This document shows, piece after piece, positions 34,172-41,360 of a stretch of 49,182 nt of DNA; within the stretch, counting starts at the first letter, position 1, and every line of letters starts with the position of its first letter. The translations under genes were made by a program, and so were the position numbers. The stretch comes from Mesorhizobium qingshengii (lineage in GTDB: Bacteria; Pseudomonadota; Alphaproteobacteria; Rhizobiales; Rhizobiaceae). The notes under the pieces were generated by a model that was not told the DNA's origin, made no database searches, and saw only the letters and a list, made by a program, of their open reading frames with translations. The DNA lies in NCBI RefSeq assembly GCF_900103325.1, contig NZ_FMXM01000030.1, positions 1-49,182 of the forward strand, in the 5' to 3' direction.

Positions 34172-35160
34172 GCCGCGCGCTCCGAAGTTGCCAACGCCTC
34201 GCCGCAGACGATTGTCCGGTGCAGACCCATATCGATGTTGCGGCCCGAGAGCAGCACGACGACCGGCCCCTTTGCGTTGACCTTGCCGGCGAGCAGTGCG
34301 GCGATGCCGACCGCGCCGGCGCCTTCGACGATCTCGCGCTCCTGCGCATAGGCGTGGCGGATGCCGGCGGCGATTTCGTCCTCGCCAAGCAGGATGACAT
34401 CATCGAGCAGGTCGCGGCACATAGCGAAGGTCAGCTGGTTGTCGAGGCCGATGCCACCGCCGAGCGAATCCGCCAGCGTCGGCAATTCTTCCACCAGTAT
34501 CGGTCGGCCGGCATCGAGGCTGGCCTTCATCGCCGCGCCACGCGCCATCGAGACGCCGATGACCTTTGTCCTGGGGCTGACGCCCTTGACGGCAGCGGCA
34601 ATGCCCGTGGCCAACCCGCCGCCGGACAGCGGCACCAGGACAAGAGCGGCGTCCGGGACCTGCTCGAGCATCTCCAAGCCGAGCGTGCCTTGCCCGGCAA
34701 TGATCGCCGGATGGTCGAAGGGCGGCAACATGACCAGCCCCTCTTGCGCCACCAGCCGCTCGACTTCCTGCTGGGCATCGTCCTGGCTGTTGCCGACGAT
34801 AAGAATTTCGGCACCAAGCCGGCGGATTTCGTCGAGCTTGTTGCCCGGCACCAGCCGCGACATGCAAATCACCGCGCGCATGCCTTCAAGCTTCGCCGCA
34901 TGCGCTAGCGCCCGACCGTGATTGCCGGTCGAGGCCGCAACCACGCCGCGCGCCTTCTGCTCGGTATTCAGCGAAGCGACGGCATTCGAGGCGCCGCGCA
35001 ATTTGAAGCTGCCGGTGATCTGACGGTGTTCGAGCTTGAGATGGACCGGGACGCCAAGACGATCGGAAAGGCTCTGGGATATCACAGTCGGCGTGCGCTC
35101 GATCTTGCCGGCGATGCGTTCACGCGCGGCGTCGATGTCGTTGGGAGTAACCTGTGCCAT
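34168..35160 (-). CDS. eutB: EutB, PLP-dependent threonine dehydratase/serine racemase-like enzyme
   Basis: This 330-residue fold-type II PLP enzyme has the PLP lysine at Lys53 in GSFKLRGA, the phosphate-binding STGNHGRALAHAA near 80, and SGGGLATG near 180. It begins MAQVTPNDIDAARERI; the ATG at 35158-35160 is chosen because the longer frame to 35232 overlaps eutA and lacks similarity. In the locus it probably removes the hydroxyl group, as a dehydratase, from hydroxy-diaminobutyrate or hydroxyaspartate. It is coupled to eutC by a four-base overlap and lies five bases after eutA. Confidence 0.9.
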   Translation of the reverse strand: MAQVTPNDIDAARERIAGKIERTPTVISQSLSDRLGVPVHLKLEHRQITGSFKLRGASNAVASLNTEQKARGVVAASTGNHGRALAHAAKLEGMRAVICMSRLVPGNKLDEIRRLGAEILIVGNSQDDAQQEVERLVAQEGLVMLPPFDHPAIIAGQGTLGLEMLEQVPDAALVLVPLSGGGLATGIAAAVKGVSPRTKVIGVSMARGAAMKASLDAGRPILVEELPTLADSLGGGIGLDNQLTFAMCRDLLDDVILLGEDEIAAGIRHAYAQEREIVEGAGAVGIAALLAGKVNAKGPVVVLLSGRNIDMGLHRTIVCGEALATSERAA

Positions 35161-35165
35161 GATCG

Positions 35166-35945
35166 TCAATCGCGCGGCAGCGGCAGCGTCATCAGACGAC
35201 CGAATTGGGGATGGGCTGTCTCGTCGCCGCAAAGACGCAGGCAGTTCCAGGCGGTCGCTTGATTGCTGGTCACCACCGGGCGGCCGATCGCCTGTTCCAT
35301 CCCGGTGACCGCGAGCGCGGCCCGCAGCGCCGTGCAGGACACGAACAATGCGTCAGCCTGCGCGTGTGTCGCCTGACGCGCGAGATCGACAAGCGCAGCC
35401 GGTGCGATGCGCGCCATCTCGCGGTCGTCCTCGAAACCGAGACAGGTGAAGCTGGCGATCTCGAACCCTTTCGCCGCGAAGTAGGCCGCCATCGGCCTGC
35501 TGGTCTCGACCGTGTAAGGGGTGAGGATGCTGATCTTGCGCGCACCGAATGAATTCAGCCCACGTACGCCAGCCATTGGCGGCGTGACGACGGCCACGCC
35601 GGGCTTGGCGGCCTGGATCGCCGCCTCGATCTCGGCATCGCCGATCACCACCGAGGCCGAAGTGCAGGAATAGCAGATGGCGTCGAGCTTCTCGTCGGGC
35701 AGGACCAGCGCGGCGCCGGCCGTCAGCGCCGGCTGCATCTTGCGCAGGTTCTGTGGCGTCGTCGGGTTGGCGTAGGGGATGCGCGCGACATAGACGCCGA
35801 TGCGCTCGCTCGCCACCATGCGGCGAAAGTCCGGCTCGGTCGTGTGGTCGGTGGCAAGGATGATCAGGCCGACGCGCCGCTCCAGCGGGCGGTCATCCAA
35901 CACCGGCCGTTTCGGATAGACCTTTATCTCAGGTAAGGGTTTCAC
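35166..35945 (-). CDS. eutA: EutA, Asp/Glu racemase-maleate isomerase family
   Basis: This 259-residue protein has two catalytic Cys contexts, ICYSCTSASVVIG near residue 91 and ALFVSCTALRAAL near 205, as in maleate isomerases and arylmalonate decarboxylases. YANPTTPQNL and TPYTVETSRPM are typical inner pieces. In ectoine clusters EutA goes with the EutBC branch for hydroxyectoine, perhaps as an epimerase that adjusts the stereochemistry before EutB; this role is inferred. The start lies three bases from the ehuD stop. Confidence 0.88.
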   Translation of the reverse strand: MKPLPEIKVYPKRPVLDDRPLERRVGLIILATDHTTEPDFRRMVASERIGVYVARIPYANPTTPQNLRKMQPALTAGAALVLPDEKLDAICYSCTSASVVIGDAEIEAAIQAAKPGVAVVTPPMAGVRGLNSFGARKISILTPYTVETSRPMAAYFAAKGFEIASFTCLGFEDDREMARIAPAALVDLARQATHAQADALFVSCTALRAALAVTGMEQAIGRPVVTSNQATAWNCLRLCGDETAHPQFGRLMTLPLPRD

Positions 35946-35948
35946 GGA

Positions 35949-36608
35949 CTACCTCTCGATCTTGCCGTAGCGGCGTTCCAGCCAGCGCAGCAGCACGACC
36001 GAGCAAAGACTGATGGCGAGGAAGAAAGCGCCGACCAGCGTGATCGGCTCGATATAGCGGTAATAAGTATTGGCCACGCTTTTCGCCTGGTTCATCAGCT
36101 CCAGCACAGTGATCGCCGACAGCAGCGGCGTTTCCTTGAACATGGCGATGAAATAATTGGCCAGCGCCGGTATCATCGGCGGAATGGCCTGCGGAATGAT
36201 GATGTGGGTCCAGGTTTGCCTGGCGTTGAGATTGCACGCCTTGGCGGCCTCCCACTGGCCACGCGGCACATTGTCGATACCGGCCCGGTAAACTTCCGCC
36301 GTATAGGTTCCATAGTGCAGCCCGAGCCCGATGACGCCGGCGACGAGCGGCGGCAACAGGATGCCGATGTCGGGCAGCACATAGAAGATGAAATAGAGCT
36401 GCACCAACAGCGGCGTGCCACGGATGAACTCGGCCAGAAAGCCGACCGTGCGCGACAAGGCCCTGTTTGGCGAGCGGCGCGCCAGCGCGATGCCCAGCCC
36501 GATGATCGCCGCCAGCACAGAGCCGAGCAGCGTCGCCAGGATGGTGATCTTCACCCCCTGGATCAGGGTCGGCATGATTTCCCAGACGAAATTCCAATCC
36601 CATTCCAT
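35949..36608 (-). CDS. ehuD: Ectoine/hydroxyectoine ABC transporter permease (EhuD)
   Basis: This permease of the polar amino acid type has about 219 residues from the ATG at 36608 (MEWDWNFVWEIMPTLIQGV). The EAA-loop GQWEAAKACNLNARQTWTHIIIPQAI lies near residue 120-145, and there are about five membrane segments. An upstream in-frame ATG at 36662 would overlap ehuC; the downstream start matches the known EhuD N-terminus. With EhuC it forms the membrane channel. eutA follows directly. Confidence 0.92.
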   Translation of the reverse strand: MEWDWNFVWEIMPTLIQGVKITILATLLGSVLAAIIGLGIALARRSPNRALSRTVGFLAEFIRGTPLLVQLYFIFYVLPDIGILLPPLVAGVIGLGLHYGTYTAEVYRAGIDNVPRGQWEAAKACNLNARQTWTHIIIPQAIPPMIPALANYFIAMFKETPLLSAITVLELMNQAKSVANTYYRYIEPITLVGAFFLAISLCSVVLLRWLERRYGKIER

Positions 36609-36642
36609 CAGCAGGCCCAATTTATCAGAAGGGCGTTGGCCA

Positions 36643-37302
36643 TCAGACACGCACCCCATCAAGGCCGCGCGCCATGCGGCGTTCCAGCGAGCGCACGCCC
36701 CACGAAATGAGCAGCGCCAGGATGAAATAGATGATCAGGATGGTGGTGAACGGCACCATGGTGTTGCCGGTCTGGGCGCGCACCACCTGTGCCTGGAAAG
36801 TCAGGTCCGCGAGCGAGATCAGCGAGACGACGGCGGTCGCCTTGAGCAATTCGATGGCGTTGTTGCCGAACGTCGGCAGCATCACCAGAAACGCCTGTGG
36901 CAGGATGACATGGCGCATGCCCTGCCAGCGGCCGAGATTGAGCGCGATGCAGGCCTCGTGCTGTTCGCGGCCGATCGACTGCACGGCGCCGCGCACCACT
37001 TCGGCGGCATAGGCGCCGACATTCAAGCCCAGTGCCAACACGCCGGCTTGCAACGGGGTCAGTTCGACGCCCGCCAACGGCAACACGAAATAGGCAAAGA
37101 ACAGCTGCACGAAGATCGAGGTGCCACGGAAGAACTCGATATAGGCGGTGGCCAGCGCGCGCAGCGCGAAGAAGCGCGACAGCCGCCCCATGCCGGCGAG
37201 GAAGGCCATGATCAGGGCAAGCACCGACCCCATCAGCGTCAGCTCGATGGTGACAAGCGCTCCCTGCAATATCAGGCCGAGATAGCCGGACCACTGGGTC
37301 AT
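36643..37302 (-). CDS. ehuC: Ectoine/hydroxyectoine ABC transporter permease (EhuC)
   Basis: This 219-residue polar amino acid type permease has several membrane helices (GYLGLILQGALVTIELTLMG, VLALIMAFLAGM, LFFAYFVLPLAGVEL). Its EAA loop is GREQHEACIALNLGRWQGMRHVILPQAF near residue 110-135. It pairs with EhuD. A 107-base gap containing a hairpin repeat separates it from ehuB upstream, so the binding protein message may be more stable than the permease part. Confidence 0.92.
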   Translation of the reverse strand: MTQWSGYLGLILQGALVTIELTLMGSVLALIMAFLAGMGRLSRFFALRALATAYIEFFRGTSIFVQLFFAYFVLPLAGVELTPLQAGVLALGLNVGAYAAEVVRGAVQSIGREQHEACIALNLGRWQGMRHVILPQAFLVMLPTFGNNAIELLKATAVVSLISLADLTFQAQVVRAQTGNTMVPFTTILIIYFILALLISWGVRSLERRMARGLDGVRV

Positions 37303-37365
37303 GGACTTGAGTTTTCCTTACCGATCATCATCGAACGTCGGAGCCGCCCCTCATCCGCCTGCCGG

Positions 37366-37398
37366 CACCCTCTCCCCGTTCTTTACGGGGTGAGGGTG
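37366..37398. repeat. Hairpin repeat between ehuB and ehuC
   Basis: CACCCTCTCCCCGT (37366-37379) pairs with ACGGGGTGAGGGTG (37385-37398), with one central T-T mismatch and a five-base loop. The surrounding CCTCATCCGCCTGCCGGC is the familiar Rhizobiales repeat context. No T run follows on the minus strand, so it is not a standard terminator. It could protect the 3' end of ehuB mRNA. Confidence 0.8.
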
Positions 37399-37409
37399 AT
37401 GGGCAGCGC

Positions 37410-38261
37410 CTACTTGGCCGCGCAGAGCTTGTCGCGCGTCGTCGACATCGCAGCCGCCGCCGAGAAGCCATAGGGCTCGATGATCTTGGCGAACTCGCCG
37501 GACTTCTTCATCTTGGCCAGTTCGACGTCGTAGGCGTCGCGCAACGCCTCGTCGCCCTTCTTGAAGGCGGCGCCGTCGCAATAGACCGGCGCGCCCTGCA
37601 CCGGCGCGATCACCTCGAGGTTCGGATCAGCGGCCTTCTTGACCAGGTCGTTGATCGACAGCACGGGGAGCGAATAGGCATCGATGCGGCCGTCCTGCAG
37701 CATCTTCACGCCGCTCTGGCCGTCCGGTACGACGATGACGCGCTCGCGCGGCACGCCGGCATTGAGCGCCAGCTTCTCCTCGGTGCCGCCGCCCGGCGCG
37801 CCAATCGTCGCTGTCGCGTCCTTGGCGACATCCTCATAGCTCTTGAAGCCTTTCGGATTGCCCTTCTTCACCAGCATCGCCTCGGCATCGCACAGCACCG
37901 GCTCGGAATAGGCGACCGCCGCGCAACGCTCCGGCTTCATGAACAGGCCGGCGGTGACGACGTCGAAGCGCCCGGCCTTCAGGCCAGGGATCATCGCGCC
38001 ATATTCGGAGATCGAGGCGACGATGTCGTTGACGCCAAGACGTTTGAAGATCTCACGCGCCACATCGGGTGCGGCACCCGAAACCTTGCCGTCGGCGGCG
38101 ACCGCCGTATAGGGCGGCTCGTTGGCGATGGCGACGCGGGCGAAACCTTGCGCCTTCAACTGTTCGAGCTTGCTGTCGTCGGCCGAACCGGCGGTCGAGG
38201 CGGCCAGCACCGCCGTCAGTGCAAGGCCGGCGACGCCGGCCAGAATACCAAGTTTCTTCAT
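37410..38261 (-). CDS. ehuB: Ectoine/hydroxyectoine-binding protein (EhuB)
   Basis: This 283-residue precursor has an AGGAG site nine bases upstream and a signal peptide, MKKLGILAGVAGLALTAVLA. The mature part is a type II periplasmic-binding fold: GFARVAIANEPPYTAVAADGK, SISEYGAMIPGLKAGRFDVVTAGLFMKPER and YSEPVLCDAEAMLVKKGNPK are typical of EhuB. It captures ectoine or hydroxyectoine in the periplasm for EhuCD-EhuA. The open frame to 38345 is longer, but the signal peptide and ribosome site decide the start. Confidence 0.93.
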   Translation of the reverse strand: MKKLGILAGVAGLALTAVLAASTAGSADDSKLEQLKAQGFARVAIANEPPYTAVAADGKVSGAAPDVAREIFKRLGVNDIVASISEYGAMIPGLKAGRFDVVTAGLFMKPERCAAVAYSEPVLCDAEAMLVKKGNPKGFKSYEDVAKDATATIGAPGGGTEEKLALNAGVPRERVIVVPDGQSGVKMLQDGRIDAYSLPVLSINDLVKKAADPNLEVIAPVQGAPVYCDGAAFKKGDEALRDAYDVELAKMKKSGEFAKIIEPYGFSAAAAMSTTRDKLCAAK

Positions 38262-38350
38262 TGTTCCCAACTCCTTGCTTCTTGTCTTGGTTTTGTTACG
38301 AGACGGCCTCGCCGCCCTTGAGGACGGCGTTTCCGCCTCGGGCATGGCGG

Positions 38351-39142
38351 TCAGACGCGATGTCCAGCCGCGATGATCTTCTTCAGGAAGCCTTGCGTGC
38401 GCTCCTGCTTGGGATGGCGGAAAATCTCGTCGGGCTTGCCCTCCTCAACGATCTTTCCCCGATCGAAGAACAGAACCCGGTCGGCAAAGTCGTGGGCAAA
38501 ACCCATCTCGTGGGTGACCAGCAGCATTGTCATGTCGGTCTCGGCGCAGAGCCGCCACAACACGTTGAGCACCTCTTCGACCAGTTCGGGGTCGAGCGCC
38601 GACGTCACCTCGTCGAACAGCATGATTTTCGGCTGCAGGGCGAGCGCCCGGGCGATCGCTACGCGCTGCTTCTGGCCGCCGGACAGCTGCGCCGGCATCG
38701 CTTTGGCCTTGTCGGCCATGCCGACCATCTCGAGCAGGTCCATCGCCCGCTTTTCGGCGGCGGCGCGCGGCATGCCCTTGGTCAGCATCGGCGCCAGCGT
38801 GACATTGTCGATGACGCTCTTGTGTGGAAACAGGTTGAACAGCTGGAAGACCATTCCGATCTTCTGGCGCATCTTGGCCAGATGGCGCTCGTAGGCAGGC
38901 AGCAACTGGCCATTGCGCTCCATGTGATAGAGCTGCTCGCCGTCGACCTGGATGTGACCGCCATCGATGCGCTCCAGCGTCATCAGGATGCGCAGGATCG
39001 TCGTCTTGCCTGAGCCGGACGGGCCAATCAGCGCCAGCTTCTCGCGTGGCATGACCTGCATCGACAGGCCGTCCAGCACCTTGAAGCTGCCGAAGCTCTT
39101 CGAGATGCCGTCGATCTTGATGATGGGCGCGGTTGCGGACAA
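38351..39142 (-). CDS. ehuA: Ectoine/hydroxyectoine ABC transporter ATPase (EhuA)
   Basis: This 263-residue ATPase has the Walker A motif GPSGSGKTT at residues 40-48, the Q-loop FQLFNLFPHKSV near 100, signature LSGGQKQRVAIARAL and Walker B IMLFDEVTSALDPE, then the switch histidine VTHEM. It energises ectoine uptake with EhuB, EhuC and EhuD. It is the first gene of the long minus-strand operon, so its promoter, 36-100 bases upstream, with the paired direct repeats at 39198-39232, should control the whole pathway. Confidence 0.93.
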   Translation of the reverse strand: MSATAPIIKIDGISKSFGSFKVLDGLSMQVMPREKLALIGPSGSGKTTILRILMTLERIDGGHIQVDGEQLYHMERNGQLLPAYERHLAKMRQKIGMVFQLFNLFPHKSVIDNVTLAPMLTKGMPRAAAEKRAMDLLEMVGMADKAKAMPAQLSGGQKQRVAIARALALQPKIMLFDEVTSALDPELVEEVLNVLWRLCAETDMTMLLVTHEMGFAHDFADRVLFFDRGKIVEEGKPDEIFRHPKQERTQGFLKKIIAAGHRV

Positions 39143-39197
39143 GTGAATTTCCCCGTGCAGGAGAAGCCTGTGCCCTTAACGATGCGGAACGCGCCAA

Positions 39198-39232
39198 ATC
39201 ATGTCAATTGGGAAAATAATATCATGACAATT
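39198..39232. promoter_or_regulatory. Direct-repeat candidate EnuR operator in the ehuA promoter
   Basis: ATCATGTCAATT (39198-39209) and ATCATGACAATT (39221-39232) are direct repeats that differ at one base and are 23 bp apart, start to start. Read on the minus strand, the ehuA-proximal copy contains TTGACA (39209-39204), a perfect -35 hexamer placed about 60 bases before the ehuA ATG. MocR/GabR-type regulators usually bind two direct repeats in this manner. A related arrangement with the same spacing is at 40649-40683. Confidence 0.65.
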
Positions 39233-39267
39233 ATTCTGATTCCGCACAATTTCGGAACATCGCCTGC

Positions 39268-40653
39268 CTAGATTGCCAGCAGCAGATGCTCCGGATCGCC
39301 AAGCAGCAACTTGGTGACAACGCCGAGGCCGGCACGCAGTTCCCCCTCGGTGGTCGAACCCAGCGAGATGCGCACCGCCGGATGCCATGGCGCGTCCGAA
39401 ATGCGGAAGGAGGTGCCGGGCGCGATCGCCACGCCCCGCAGCCGTGCCTGGGCGACAAAGCTCTCCTCGGTGCGATCGGCGGGCAATTGCAGCCAGATAT
39501 GCAGCCCGTCGCGGCGGGCGCGATAGTCGACCCCTGCCAGCACCTCGGCGGCGATGTCCTGCCGCCGCCGCAGTGCCGTGCGTTGCCAGCGGACAAGTTC
39601 CATCGCGGTGCCGTCGGTCACCCATTTGGTGGCGATCTCGGCCACCAGCGGCGTCGCCATCCAGTTGGAAACCAGATGCCGGTTGGCGACGGCTGCGACA
39701 TAGCGGTCGGGAGCGGCGAGATAGCCGATGCGCAGACCAGGCACGGTGATCTTGGTGAACGAGGTGACGTAGAGCGTACGCTCCGGCGCAAAGGCTGCGA
39801 CCGGCGGCGGCCGGTCCTCGACCAGGGGACCCAGCACATCGTTTTCGATGATGGCGATGTCGTGCTTGCGCGCGACCGCAGCGATCTGCTCGCGCCGTGC
39901 GGCATCCATCAGCGTCGCCGTCGGGTTGATCACCGACGGCTGCACGAACACCGCGCGGATGTCGGAAAGCCGGCAGGCCTCGTCCAGCGCCTCGGGGATC
40001 AGGCCATTGCCGTCGATCGGCAGTCCTTCGAGGTTGAAGCCGAGATAGCGCGCCAGCGGCACCAGCGTGTGGTGACCGATTGCCTCGGTGGCGACGGTCG
40101 AACCAGGCGGCGCCACGCTCATCAGCGCCACCGTCATGCCGGCGGTGGCGCCATTGGTCAGGCTGATGTTCTGCGCGGAGATGTCGAGCCCGCACAGCTT
40201 CAGCCATTCGACCGCCACCGCGCGGTGGCGCGGAAACACCATGTTGGGCCGGAACGAGAGCGCCGAACTCGACGGCAGGTTTTCGGCCAGCCAGCCGAGC
40301 GCCTGCTTCAGCCGCTCCAGATGCATCGGCTCGCAGACCGGCTTCAGGATCGAGAGATCGATGACCTCGCCCAGCCGCTCGGGCAAATAGGGCGGCTCCG
40401 GCTCGCGGCGCTGCGTCTGGACGAAACTGCCGCGACCGATCTCGCCCGAAATCAGGCCGCGCCGGATCAACTCCTCATAGGCACGGCTGACCGTCTGCAC
40501 CGACAGTTTCAAATCGTCGGCCAGCCGGCGATGGGTTGGCAGCCGTGCACCGTTGGCAAGGCGCCCGTCATGGATGGCGCGCGCGAACTGGTCGGCCAGC
40601 GATTGATAGGCTGGCCGCCGGATGAGCGTGGGATCGGGTTGCCACAATGTCAT
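39268..40653 (-). CDS. enuR: MocR/GabR-type regulator of ectoine catabolism (EnuR)
   Basis: This 461-residue fusion has an N-terminal GntR winged helix (AIHDGRLANGARLPTHRRLA, DDLKLSVQTVSRAYEEL) and an aminotransferase-like effector domain. The PLP-linking lysine is Lys301 in TSFTKITVPGLRIG, and QNISLTNGATAGMTVAL and QPSVINPTATLMD are typical of MocR proteins. EnuR of Ruegeria binds N-alpha-acetyl-diaminobutyrate at PLP and thereby relieves repression; this protein matches in location and architecture. The ATG at 40653 has no ribosome site; TAATAA sits only three bases before it, so the message may be leaderless. The gene lies 125 bases upstream of ehuA. Confidence 0.92.
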   Translation of the reverse strand: MTLWQPDPTLIRRPAYQSLADQFARAIHDGRLANGARLPTHRRLADDLKLSVQTVSRAYEELIRRGLISGEIGRGSFVQTQRREPEPPYLPERLGEVIDLSILKPVCEPMHLERLKQALGWLAENLPSSSALSFRPNMVFPRHRAVAVEWLKLCGLDISAQNISLTNGATAGMTVALMSVAPPGSTVATEAIGHHTLVPLARYLGFNLEGLPIDGNGLIPEALDEACRLSDIRAVFVQPSVINPTATLMDAARREQIAAVARKHDIAIIENDVLGPLVEDRPPPVAAFAPERTLYVTSFTKITVPGLRIGYLAAPDRYVAAVANRHLVSNWMATPLVAEIATKWVTDGTAMELVRWQRTALRRRQDIAAEVLAGVDYRARRDGLHIWLQLPADRTEESFVAQARLRGVAIAPGTSFRISDAPWHPAVRISLGSTTEGELRAGLGVVTKLLLGDPEHLLLAI

Positions 40654-40683
40654 GACTTATTAGAGATCGAAATCAGTGCAATT
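40649..40683. promoter_or_regulatory. Second direct-repeat pair, candidate EnuR operator at enuR/asnC
   Basis: GTCATGACTTAT (40649-40660) and ATCAGTGCAATT (40672-40683) lie 23 bp apart, in the orientation and spacing of the pair at 39198-39232. Compared with that pair, 20 of 35 positions agree over the whole 35 bases and 9 of 12 in the second box. The first box overlaps the enuR start codon, and the second adjoins a TTGACA at 40682-40687 facing the asnC gene. The two divergent promoters would share this site. Confidence 0.5.
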
Positions 40684-40736
40684 GACAATCGAAATAATGC
40701 GCCGTCATGGTGCGGTGGACGAAAAAGTGGACGCCG

Positions 40737-41228
40737 ATGACATCAGCGAAACTCGACCCGATCGACCTGAAAATCCTCGAAGCCATCCAGCGTGACGGAC
40801 GCATCACCAAGCTGGCGCTGGCCGAGCAGGTCGGGCTGTCGCCGACGCCTTGCTGGATGCGGCTGCGCAAGCTGGAGAAGGCCGGCATCGTCTCGGGCTA
40901 TCACGCCCGGATCGCCATGCGCGTCGTGGCACCCGTTGCCACAGTGCTGATGGAGGTGACGCTGGCCAACCACCGCCAGGCCGATTTCGACCGCTTCGAG
41001 CGCGTCATCCGCGACATCCCCGAGATCGTCGCCTGCTGGTCGGTGGGCGGCGGCGTCGACTATGTGCTGAAGGTGATGGCGCGCGACATCGACGCCTATC
41101 AACGGCTGGTCGACGGCTTGCTCGAGCGCGAAATCGGCATCGACCGCTACTTCACCTACATCGTCATCAAGACGGTGAAGGACGAGACCGTTCTGCCGGT
41201 GGCCGATCTGTTGCCGGTACAGATGTAG
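40737..41228 (+). CDS. AsnC/Lrp-type regulator of the ectoine locus
   Basis: This 163-residue protein begins MTSAKLDPIDLKILEAIQRDG. The helix-turn-helix (ITKLALAEQVGLSPTPCWMRL) is followed by the RAM ligand-binding half (VTLANHRQADFDRFERVIRDIPEIVACWSVGG). AsnC-type genes (asnC or doeX) are regular companions of ectoine degradation genes, and they probably sense a downstream intermediate such as aspartate or diaminobutyrate. I chose the ATG at 40737; one at 40707 is in frame, but the family starts close to the LDPID motif. It is the first gene of the plus-strand unit. Confidence 0.88.
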   Translation: MTSAKLDPIDLKILEAIQRDGRITKLALAEQVGLSPTPCWMRLRKLEKAGIVSGYHARIAMRVVAPVATVLMEVTLANHRQADFDRFERVIRDIPEIVACWSVGGGVDYVLKVMARDIDAYQRLVDGLLEREIGIDRYFTYIVIKTVKDETVLPVADLLPVQM

Positions 41229-41239
41229 CAACATCCGAG

Positions 41240-41279
41240 AGAGATCATCTGCATGGGCCACGCAATAGAGATAATCTCT
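41240..41279. promoter_or_regulatory. Paired AGAGATnATCTnn palindromes between asnC and the dehydrogenase gene
   Basis: AGAGATAATCTCT (41267-41279) is a perfect palindrome around a central A. AGAGATCATCTGC (41240-41252) shares AGAGATnATCT and lies 27 bp upstream. They occupy the 132-base gap before the dehydrogenase gene. Paired palindromes of about 13 bp fit binding of an Lrp/AsnC protein; the regulator encoded just upstream is the first candidate. Confidence 0.5.
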
Positions 41280-41360
41280 CTACGCACCGGCGCTTAAACA
41301 GCCTCTTTCCTTCGCGGGACAGACCTACTCTTGCGGCATCACCCCAACCGGGAGCAGCCG

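Noticed and set aside
32273..34351. 692-residue plus-strand open frame
   Set aside because: It is antisense to eutD, eutC and part of eutB; no domain or ribosome site is visible.
39286..40740. 484-residue plus-strand open frame
   Set aside because: It is antisense to enuR, whose DNA-binding and PLP motifs are unmistakable.
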